A stretch of DNA of 5,624 bases from NCBI GenBank assembly GCA_013042825.1, contig JABDPL010000275.1, positions 1-5,624 on the forward strand, read 5' to 3'. A program made the translations under genes and the position numbers. Positions 1 through 5,624 of this stretch are shown piece by piece. Source of the DNA: Flavobacteriaceae bacterium (lineage in GTDB: Bacteria; Bacteroidota; Bacteroidia; Flavobacteriales; Flavobacteriaceae). The number at the start of each line of letters is the position of its first letter. Positions within the stretch are counted from its first letter, which is position 1. The notes below the pieces were generated by a model. The model saw only the letters and a list, made by a program, of their open reading frames with translations, was not told where the DNA came from and did no database searches.

Positions 1-1157
1 CCCATCAGGCGTTTCAATTCCTTGGGATGCGGTGTAAGGATTGTTCGTTCCGGCAATAGTTTAAGCAACTCCTCGTGCGCAGACAATATGTTCAAACCGT
101 CGGCGTCGATTACCAAAGGCCTGTCATTCTTCTTGAGGAAAACACCAAGGGCTTCAGCGGTCTGCTCATCGGTTCCCAGGCCGATCCCGATTCCGATCAC
201 GGTTGGTTCTATGTTATATTCAATAGTACTGATCTGGTTCTCATCCTGGTCGGTAATGACCATGGCCTCCGGAAGCGCAGATTGCAGGACGTCATAGCCG
301 CATTTAGGTATGTAGGTAGTGACCAATCCTGCGCCAATCGATAAGGCCGACTTTCCGGCAAGAACAACTGCACCTATCTTTCCATAACTTCCGCCGATAA
401 TTAAGGCATGGCCGTAGTCTCCTTTGTGAGAAAATTTATCACGTGGCCGGTAAACCGGGAGTACTTCATATTTACCGATCAATTCGGCCATTGTGGGCGT
501 GGTATGGAGAAACTCAGGATCAAGACCGATGTCCACGATTTCCCATTGCTGGGTAAACCGTGCTGTATCGGGTAAGAAAAAAACCAACTTGGGAGAGGCA
601 AAACTCAGGGTGTGATTTGCCCATACCACACCATTCTCATCTTCCGGTACCTTGTCAGGATACAAGCCTGAAGGCATGTCGATAGCCAGGGTGTAAGCTC
701 CTGAATCCCGAAAGTGTTGAAAAAGGGACTTGACCCAGTCGTCGGCCGGACGATTAAGCCCAATTCCAAATACAGCATCAATAATGATATCCTCTCGTTT
801 GATCTCTGGAAACTCTTCCTTGCAGGTTAAAAGAACCGGCCAGTCTTTGGTGACTGACTTTACACGATCGTAATTGATAAGAAAATCTTTCGAACGCTTA
901 TCACTGCAATTCACTATGTAGGTTGTGACATTGTAACCGTGGGTGATCAGGTGCCTGGACACCACCAACCCGTCGCCACCATTATTTCCTATTCCACAAA
1001 AAACATGAATGGGTACAGGTGCTCCTTGCATGCGTCCGTGTAACCAGTTGAATATCTGTGTTCCTGCCCGCTCCATCAAATCAGTTGAACTGATGCCCTG
1101 GCGTTCGGTTGTCAATCGATCACCTTCATATATCTGCTCCTTGGCGAAAATTTTCAT
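1..1157 (-). CDS. nnr: Bifunctional NAD(P)H-hydrate epimerase / ADP- or ATP-dependent NAD(P)H-hydrate dehydratase, C-terminus cut off by window edge
   Basis: This cytosolic metabolite-repair enzyme acts on NAD(P)HX, the hydrated, inactive form of NAD(P)H. The N-terminal YjeF_N domain interconverts the R and S epimers, and the C-terminal ribokinase-like domain dehydrates the S form back to NAD(P)H. The start MKIFAKEQ at 1157 is typical of the family, as is GISSTDLMERA at about residues 21-31. The epimerase domain (about 1-225) shows the GIGNNGGDGL loop (55-64), AIDMPSG (158-164, conserved Asp160) and SFASPK (185-190). The dehydratase domain begins near 240 with KGDYGHALIIGGS (245-257) and GAGLV (275-279), then DADGLN (351-356) and TPHPKEL (375-381). 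The GTGD-type segment that holds the dehydratase catalytic Asp should lie near residue 445, outside the window; family members are usually about 500 aa. One oddity is GIGLG at 324-328, where GPGLG is usual. The frame is intact throughout. It is divergent from thrA. I am very sure of the family; the nucleotide cosubstrate is not readable. Confidence 0.95.
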   Translation of the reverse strand, partial: MKIFAKEQIYEGDRLTTERQGISSTDLMERAGTQIFNWLHGRMQGAPVPIHVFCGIGNNGGDGLVVSRHLITHGYNVTTYIVNCSDKRSKDFLINYDRVKSVTKDWPVLLTCKEEFPEIKREDIIIDAVFGIGLNRPADDWVKSLFQHFRDSGAYTLAIDMPSGLYPDKVPEDENGVVWANHTLSFASPKLVFFLPDTARFTQQWEIVDIGLDPEFLHTTPTMAELIGKYEVLPVYRPRDKFSHKGDYGHALIIGGSYGKIGAVVLAGKSALSIGAGLVTTYIPKCGYDVLQSALPEAMVITDQDENQISTIEYNIEPTVIGIGIGLGTDEQTAEALGVFLKKNDRPLVIDADGLNILSAHEELLKLLPERTILTPHPKELKRLM

Positions 1158-1183
1158 CCGATGATAGAATAAGTGTTTTTTAG

Positions 1184-1214
1184 TTTTATTCTCAGGGTAA
1201 AAATAATACATTTG
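1184..1214 (+). promoter_or_regulatory. Putative Bacteroidota-type promoter for the thr operon
   Basis: TACATTTG at 1207-1214 matches the Bacteroidota -7 consensus TAnnTTTG exactly. TTTT at 1184-1187 matches three of four bases of the -33 element TTTG, and the 19-nt spacer between them is the usual length. Transcription would then start near 1219-1222, leaving an untranslated leader of about 125 nt before thrA. The exact -7 match, spacing and position are what the sequence shows; promoter activity is inferred. In an AT-rich region such a match can arise by chance. No comparably good match was found on the other strand for nnr; the best was a 7-of-8 TATTTTTA at 1205-1198 without a clear -33 partner. 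Confidence 0.45.
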
Positions 1215-1268
1215 ATATGCTTAGAAGAAGAATAGAAGTATTTAAATCGAGAGGGATTTTTTATTCTG

Positions 1269-1301
1269 ATGATCAAGATCTGGATATCAATCCTTCCATA
1301 G
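1269..1301 (+). CDS. Candidate isoleucine-rich leader peptide upstream of thrA (speculative)
   Basis: A ten-codon ORF (ATG at 1269, TAG at 1299-1301) reads MIKIWISILP, so four of its nine codons after the start are isoleucine (ATC, ATC, ATA, ATC). It begins about 50 nt after the predicted transcription start and ends 43 nt before thrA. A purine stretch GAGAGGG at 1249-1255 lies upstream, but 13 nt from the ATG, which is far for a Shine-Dalgarno; this matters less in Bacteroidota, where such sites are often dispensable. Isoleucine is made from threonine, and the E. coli thr leader peptide is rich in Thr and Ile codons, so an Ile-sensing leader would fit the operon. No Thr codon is present. The Ile richness may simply be a by-product of the repeated GATC/GATATC sequence in this segment. 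Confidence 0.3.
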   Translation: MIKIWISILP

Positions 1302-1319
1302 TTGATATCAATATTGATC
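1271..1319 (+). promoter_or_regulatory. Hairpin-forming, palindrome-rich segment in the thrA leader; possible attenuator or operator
   Basis: In the RNA, an outer stem GATCAA (1271-1276) pairs with TTGATC (1314-1319). An inner stem 1281-1290 pairs with 1302-1311 with one G-A mismatch. They are separated by a small asymmetric internal loop (1277-1280 and 1312-1313) and capped by an 11-nt loop. The 3' arm also contains two perfect DNA palindromes, TTGATATCAA (1302-1311) and ATCAATATTGAT (1307-1318). GATATCAAT occurs twice, at 1283 and 1304, exactly 21 bp apart, or about two helical turns. The segment could therefore be an RNA structure or a binding site for a dimeric regulator. A T-rich but interrupted stretch follows (1321-1337), so it is at best a weak intrinsic terminator. 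The base pairing is seen directly; any function is inferred. Confidence 0.4.
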
Positions 1320-1344
1320 GTTATAGTTTATTCTTTCTAGAACC

Positions 1345-3795
1345 ATGAAAGTTCTGAAATTTGGAGGAACCTCAGTTGGTTCGTCAGACAATATAAAACA
1401 GGTTATCAAGATTCTTGACTCACTGTCGAAGTCAGATCACCTGGCGGTTGTGGTTTCAGCTGTTGGTGGCATTACCGATAAATTGCTTTCCGCGGCACAT
1501 GCAGCAGTAAATAAATCAATCGAATATAAGTCTGAGTTCAACACCATAAAATCGATACATCTCGACATCATAAAAGCGCTTATTCCTGATCAGAACCGTG
1601 CTCTGGTTGAGGAGGTCATTCAGGCCAAGCTGATGAAGCTTGAACAATTGTTAGACGGCTTATACCTCATCAATGAATTATCACCTAAGACAACGGACAA
1701 GCTGTTGAGTTTCGGCGAATTGATGTCTTCATTTATCATTAATGAAGCACTTAAGTCAGCGGGTCTATCCTCTGGATTAAAAAACTCACAGGAATTGATC
1801 GTAACGGATAATAATTACACCCATGCATCTGTATTTCAGCCTATTACAAGTAATAATATAAAGTCTTACCTAAGCAGCTGCCAGGACAGGGTTACAATTT
1901 TTCCGGGATTTGTTTCAAAGGCAGAGGATGGCGAACTAACCACCCTCGGCCGAGGTGGTTCAGACTATACGGCAGCTCTAATTGCCTCAGCCATACAGGC
2001 TGAAGAACTTCAGATATGGACAGATGTCAGTGGTATGTTCACAGCTAATCCCAAGCTTGTTAAACAGGCTTTCCCTATACGATCGATCTCATATCAGGAG
2101 GCTGTTGAATTATCCCATTTCGGGGCAAAGGTCCTTTATCCGCCAACGGTTCAACCGGTGCTTGATCAGGACATTCCGATGGTCATCAAAAACACCATGG
2201 CTCCTGAGGATCCCGGTACAATGATCGGTCGTTCCGTTGATAACGGTTCTAAGAATCCGGTAAAGGGTATAAGTCATATCGGTAACATTGCATTGCTCAC
2301 CCTTCAGGGAAATGGTATGGTTGGAATTCCGGGTTTCAGCAAGCGGCTTTTCGAGACACTGGCGCAGGAAAAGATAAATATCATCCTGATTACCCAGGCG
2401 TCTTCCGAGCATTCTATTTGCTTCGGAATACTGGCAACCGATGCCGATCGTGCTAAGAGATCTATAGACCAGGCCTTTGAGCTTGAGATTGCGCTTCATA
2501 AAATCGACCCGATCGAAGTTGAGACCAGCTTATCAATCATCGCCATTGTTGGTGACAACATGAAGAATCATCAGGGGATCAGTGGTCGCATGTTTAGTTC
2601 ACTGGGCAAGAATAACGTAAATATCAGGGCTATTGCACAAGGGGCCAGCGAACGCAATATATCGGCAGTCATAGACGAAAATGATGTCAGAAAGGCTTTA
2701 AATACCCTGCATGAAGTATTTTTCGAGGTTGAGACCAGGCAGGTAAACCTGTTTATTACGGGTGTTGGGAACGTGGGAGAAAAATTGATAGAACAAATCA
2801 AAACACAGTCCGCTTTCCTCAGGGATAATTTACGCATCAATCTCCGGATTATAGGTTTATCAAATTCAAAGCACATGTGTTTTATTCGCGATGGCATAGA
2901 CCTGGAGAACTGGACGGATGCGCTCGATAAAGGTGATGCTGCCGAACTTGATTCCTTCTTTGATCGGGTTTGTTCGATGAACCTTCGCAACAGTGTTTTT
3001 GTTGATGTAACCGCAAGTCAGGCCGTTGCCGAGATGTATGGTAAGTATCTTCAAGAAAATATCGCTGTGGTGGCCTGCAATAAAATCGCATGTTCTGATG
3101 ACTATAGCATATATAAAGAACTCAAACGGTTGTCGCATAAATATAATTCGCCTTTCCTTTTTGAGACTAATGTTGGCGCCGGATTGCCCGTTATCGACAC
3201 CTTGAATAATCTGATCGCTTCCGGGGATGAAGTCAATGCCATTCATGCTGTGCTCTCGGGAAGTTTGAATTTCATCTTTAACAATTTCAATTCGAAAACC
3301 AAATTTCATGATATAGTAAAGCGTGCCCAGGATGAAGGTTATACAGAGCCCGATCCGCGTACCGACCTGTCGGGTATTGATGTGGCGCGAAAAATCCTTA
3401 TCCTTGCCCGTGAAAGCGGTGTGGAGTTGGATCTCGATGCCATTGAAATGGATAGCTTCCTCACCCAGGCAGCTATGGATGCCAATTCCGTTGATGATTT
3501 CTATAAGACCCTGATGGCCGATGAGTCGCATTACCAGTCGATCTTTAAACATGCAGATGAGAATCAATGCCAACTTAAATTTGTTGCAGAGTTTAAAAAT
3601 GGCAAAGCCAAGGTCGGACTGCAGGAGATTCCGAAGAATCATCCGTTTTACAACCTGAAGGGCAAGGACAACATCGTTATGTTCTACACCAAAAGATATC
3701 CCGAACAACCCATGATCATAAAAGGTGCCGGTGCCGGTGCAGATGTCACGGCATCCGGACTCTTTGCCGATATTATACGTGCTTCAAATTCTTGA
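1345..3795 (+). CDS. thrA: Bifunctional aspartokinase / homoserine dehydrogenase (ThrA type)
   Basis: This cytosolic enzyme carries out the first and third steps of the aspartate pathway: ATP-dependent phosphorylation of L-aspartate and NAD(P)H-dependent reduction of aspartate semialdehyde to homoserine. The aspartokinase domain (about 1-295) has KFGGTSVG at 5-12, FGELMSS (123-129), LGRGGSDYTA (201-210) and DVSGMFTANPK (227-237). Two ACT modules follow, at about 315-385 (with ITQASSEHS, 349-357) and 396-455 (with IAQGASERNIS, 430-440); in ThrA relatives this region binds threonine for feedback inhibition. The homoserine dehydrogenase domain (about 467-816) has the Rossmann motif GVGNVG (473-478), VACNK (576-580), FETNVGAGLPV (606-616) and EGYTEPDPRTDLSG (664-677), followed by the catalytic region with DVARK (679-683). 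At 816 aa it has the normal fused length and all major motifs. The ATG at 1345 puts KFGGTS in its usual N-terminal place; no Shine-Dalgarno precedes it. The fusion also serves the methionine branch through homoserine. Confidence 0.98.
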   Translation: MKVLKFGGTSVGSSDNIKQVIKILDSLSKSDHLAVVVSAVGGITDKLLSAAHAAVNKSIEYKSEFNTIKSIHLDIIKALIPDQNRALVEEVIQAKLMKLEQLLDGLYLINELSPKTTDKLLSFGELMSSFIINEALKSAGLSSGLKNSQELIVTDNNYTHASVFQPITSNNIKSYLSSCQDRVTIFPGFVSKAEDGELTTLGRGGSDYTAALIASAIQAEELQIWTDVSGMFTANPKLVKQAFPIRSISYQEAVELSHFGAKVLYPPTVQPVLDQDIPMVIKNTMAPEDPGTMIGRSVDNGSKNPVKGISHIGNIALLTLQGNGMVGIPGFSKRLFETLAQEKINIILITQASSEHSICFGILATDADRAKRSIDQAFELEIALHKIDPIEVETSLSIIAIVGDNMKNHQGISGRMFSSLGKNNVNIRAIAQGASERNISAVIDENDVRKALNTLHEVFFEVETRQVNLFITGVGNVGEKLIEQIKTQSAFLRDNLRINLRIIGLSNSKHMCFIRDGIDLENWTDALDKGDAAELDSFFDRVCSMNLRNSVFVDVTASQAVAEMYGKYLQENIAVVACNKIACSDDYSIYKELKRLSHKYNSPFLFETNVGAGLPVIDTLNNLIASGDEVNAIHAVLSGSLNFIFNNFNSKTKFHDIVKRAQDEGYTEPDPRTDLSGIDVARKILILARESGVELDLDAIEMDSFLTQAAMDANSVDDFYKTLMADESHYQSIFKHADENQCQLKFVAEFKNGKAKVGLQEIPKNHPFYNLKGKDNIVMFYTKRYPEQPMIIKGAGAGADVTASGLFADIIRASNS

Positions 3796-3798
3796 TTT

Positions 3799-4722
3799 AT
3801 GAATGATCAGATAAAAATATTTTCACCAGCTACCGTGGCCAATGTGGCATGCGGATTTGATGTGCTCGGATTCTGTCTTGATAAGATAGGTGACGGCATG
3901 ACAATTAAAAAGGTAAAGGAACCGGGAATAAGGATAACCAAGATTCACGGCTGTGAATTACCTTATGAACCCGAAAAAAATGTCGCAGGTGTTAGCGCAC
4001 TGGCTATGCTCGAGGCGTTAAAGCCGGGCTGCGGTTTTGAGATCGAAATGCATAAAGGCATCAAACCCGGCAGTGGTATTGGCAGCAGTGCCGCCAGTGC
4101 AGCCGGCAGCGTGTTCGGCATGAATGAACTGTTGGGCAGACCGTTGAATAAGACCGAATTAACAAAGTTTGCCATGAAAGGTGAAGCCCTCGCAAGCCAG
4201 AGCGAACATGCCGATAACCTCGCCCCGGCTATATTTGGTGGCTTTACTTTGGTTAGGAACGTGAATCCGCTGGATATCGTCAGGGTTCCGACACCCCATG
4301 ATCTTTATGCAACCATATTGTTTCCGCAGATAGAGGTCAAGACTGCCGAGGCCAGGGCCATTCTGCCTAAACAAGTCCCGTTAAAGAAAGCGATACAGCA
4401 ATGGGCCAATGTGGGCAGCCTGGTTCATGCGCTTCACACAAGCGATTATAATCTGTTAAGGCGGTCCCTCAAGGATGTCATAATCGAACCTTATCGTAAA
4501 CAATTGATACCGGAATATGACAGGATAAAAACGCTGGCCAGGGAAGCCGGGGCATTGGGCTGTAGTATTTCAGGATCCGGACCTTCGGTCTTCGCGCTTT
4601 GTAAGGGCAAGCATGCTGCCGAACGCGTGAGAGAACGATTCGAAACCGTGTATGCCGGTTCAGACATCGATTTTCAGACTTTGGTATCCAGTATAAATAC
4701 CGAGGGTATCAGAATCCTGTGA
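3799..4722 (+). CDS. thrB: Homoserine kinase (GHMP kinase family)
   Basis: This enzyme phosphorylates L-homoserine with ATP to give O-phospho-L-homoserine, the substrate of ThrC. The N-terminal stretch FSPATVANVACGFDVLGF (8-25) is the family signature. The GHMP ATP-binding loop KPGSGIGSSAASAAGS lies at 89-104. EHADNLAPAIFGGF (136-149) and the C-terminal glycine-rich motif GCSISGSGPSVFAL (254-267) complete the set. The 307-aa length is usual for the family and the frame is intact. It starts only 3 nt after the thrA stop and is followed after 1 nt by thrC, with no Shine-Dalgarno in front of the ATG, so translation is probably coupled to thrA. The N-terminal signature distinguishes it from other GHMP kinases such as mevalonate or galactose kinases. 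Confidence 0.97.
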   Translation: MNDQIKIFSPATVANVACGFDVLGFCLDKIGDGMTIKKVKEPGIRITKIHGCELPYEPEKNVAGVSALAMLEALKPGCGFEIEMHKGIKPGSGIGSSAASAAGSVFGMNELLGRPLNKTELTKFAMKGEALASQSEHADNLAPAIFGGFTLVRNVNPLDIVRVPTPHDLYATILFPQIEVKTAEARAILPKQVPLKKAIQQWANVGSLVHALHTSDYNLLRRSLKDVIIEPYRKQLIPEYDRIKTLAREAGALGCSISGSGPSVFALCKGKHAAERVRERFETVYAGSDIDFQTLVSSINTEGIRIL

Positions 4723-4723
4723 T

Positions 4724-5624
4724 ATGAGATATCATTCCTTAAATCATAAAGCACCCTCATCGAGTTTTCGAAATGCGGTAATCCGTGGATTGGCACCCGA
4801 TAAAGGCCTTTATTTTCCTGATGATATTACAGCATTACCCCAAGATTTCTTTCGATCGATCGATCAATTATCTCATGACGAGATCGCCTACGAGGCGATA
4901 AAGCAATTTATAGAACCTGAGATCCGGGAAGGAGAACTGAAAAGAATCGTAAAAGAAACCTTGTCCTTTGATTTTCCCTTAATTACCCTTGATGACAATC
5001 TATCGGTACTTGAATTGTATCACGGACCAACTATGGCCTTCAAGGACGTTGGCGCACGTTTTATGGCGCGCTGCCTGGGGTATTTCAACAAGGACAATAA
5101 TGAAAAAATCACTGTGCTGGTAGCCACTTCCGGTGATACCGGTGGTGCGGTAGCCAACGGTTTCCTGGGCGTTAAAGGTGTAGATGTGATCATTCTTTAT
5201 CCCAGCGGAAAGGTGAGTGAAATCCAGGAAAAACAGTTAACCACCCTTGGGCAGAATATAACGGCACTGGAGGTTGACGGTGTATTCGACGATTGCCAGG
5301 ACATGGTCAAACGCGCATTTCTCGATGAGGACATAACCAATCATATGAATCTGACATCGGCCAATTCGATAAACGTGGCACGCTGGCTTCCGCAGATGTT
5401 CTATTTTTTGTTTGCTTATAAGGCACTTTACCGCAAATATGAGGATATAGTGTTTTCGGTTCCAAGCGGAAATTTCGGTAATATTTGTGCCGGAATGATA
5501 GCGCAGCAACTCGGGATGCCCGTTCGGCCGTTTATCGCCGCTACCAATAAGAATAGGGTAATAACCGATTTCCTTAAGACAAAAAAGTATAAGCCGCGGC
5601 CTTCAATTCAAACCATCAGTAATG
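4724..5624 (+). CDS. thrC: Threonine synthase, C-terminus cut off by window edge
   Basis: This pyridoxal-phosphate enzyme converts O-phosphohomoserine and water to L-threonine and phosphate, the last step of the operon's pathway. The reading frame from ATG 4724 stays open for 300 codons to the window end. It starts MRYHSLNHKAPSSSFRNAV, typical of the short-N-terminus thrC class found in E. coli, yeast and Bacteroidota. The N-terminal motif RGLAPDKGLYFP lies at 21-32. HGPTMAFKDVGARF (100-113) holds the PLP-binding Lys107, followed by VATSGDTGGAVA (133-144), the NLTSANSIN region (209-217) and the phosphate-binding loop SVPSGNFGNICAG (245-257). The visible part ends at TISN, where relatives usually continue with AMDVGNPSN. 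Family members run to about 430 aa, so roughly 130 residues are missing. The gene begins 1 nt after the thrB stop (TGATATG), which suggests coupled translation. No frame defects are visible. Confidence 0.97.
   Translation, partial: MRYHSLNHKAPSSSFRNAVIRGLAPDKGLYFPDDITALPQDFFRSIDQLSHDEIAYEAIKQFIEPEIREGELKRIVKETLSFDFPLITLDDNLSVLELYHGPTMAFKDVGARFMARCLGYFNKDNNEKITVLVATSGDTGGAVANGFLGVKGVDVIILYPSGKVSEIQEKQLTTLGQNITALEVDGVFDDCQDMVKRAFLDEDITNHMNLTSANSINVARWLPQMFYFLFAYKALYRKYEDIVFSVPSGNFGNICAGMIAQQLGMPVRPFIAATNKNRVITDFLKTKKYKPRPSIQTISN

Noticed and set aside
22..344. Plus-strand open frames near the left edge
   Set aside because: They lie opposite the nnr coding frame, which is continuous and carries the DADGLN and TPHPKE motifs there.
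1320..1344. Possible Shine-Dalgarno for thrA
   Set aside because: No AGGAG-like sequence lies within 5-12 nt of the ATG. The nearest purine run, GAGAGGG at 1249-1255, is about 90 nt away.
2866..3708. A 280-codon open frame on the minus strand inside thrA, plus shorter antisense frames at 2110-2499 and 2571-2990
   Set aside because: They are shadows of thrA. The plus-strand frame encodes a complete, motif-rich homoserine dehydrogenase domain across the same bases, and the antisense translations resemble no family I recognise.
3724..3741. Triplicate GGTGCC/GGTGCA hexamer near the thrA end
   Set aside because: It encodes the conserved GAGAGA segment near the C-terminus of homoserine dehydrogenases, so protein constraint is enough to explain it.
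4853..4865. CGATCGATCGATC tandem GATC run inside thrC
   Set aside because: It is explained by consecutive Arg-Ser-Ile-Asp codons in an intact thrC frame, and no similar array occurs nearby.
1..5624. Mobile elements, CRISPR arrays, tRNA/rRNA genes or a defence system
   Set aside because: No terminal inverted repeats, transposase motifs, spaced repeats or tRNA-like cloverleaf were seen. Nearly all bases are used by four core metabolic genes.

Overview
The window is a stretch of ordinary bacterial chromosome carrying core metabolic genes. It most likely comes from a member of the Bacteroidota. Three things support this. The threonine genes are fused and packed as thrA-thrB-thrC, with thrA encoding a bifunctional aspartokinase/homoserine dehydrogenase. 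None of the genes has a convincing Shine-Dalgarno sequence close to its start. The region upstream of thrA holds an exact match to the Bacteroidota -7 promoter element TAnnTTTG. The genus cannot be named from the sequence alone.

Layout. Bases 1-1157 (minus strand) hold the first 385 codons of a bifunctional NAD(P)H-hydrate epimerase/dehydratase (Nnr), a metabolite-repair enzyme. Its C-terminus lies beyond the left edge. Bases 1158-1344 form the only sizeable intergenic region, lying between the divergently transcribed nnr and thr genes. It contains a putative thr promoter, a palindrome-rich segment able to fold into a hairpin, and a ten-codon ORF in which four codons are isoleucine. From 1345 to the right edge runs the plus-strand threonine operon: thrA (816 aa), thrB (307 aa, 3 nt downstream) and thrC (1 nt further on, 300 codons visible, cut off by the window end).

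How the genes work together. ThrA catalyses the first step from aspartate (aspartyl-phosphate) and the reduction of aspartate semialdehyde to homoserine. ThrB phosphorylates homoserine, and ThrC converts O-phosphohomoserine to threonine. The enzyme between the two ThrA steps, aspartate-semialdehyde dehydrogenase, is not in the window. Nnr repairs damaged NAD(P)H and has no direct link to threonine synthesis beyond shared use of the intergenic region.

No new multi-gene system is visible. The most interesting part is the 5' leader of thrA. Its isoleucine-rich mini-ORF lies across the 5' arm of a hairpin, as might be expected of a ribosome-mediated attenuator. That reading is a hypothesis from one sequence and needs comparative support.
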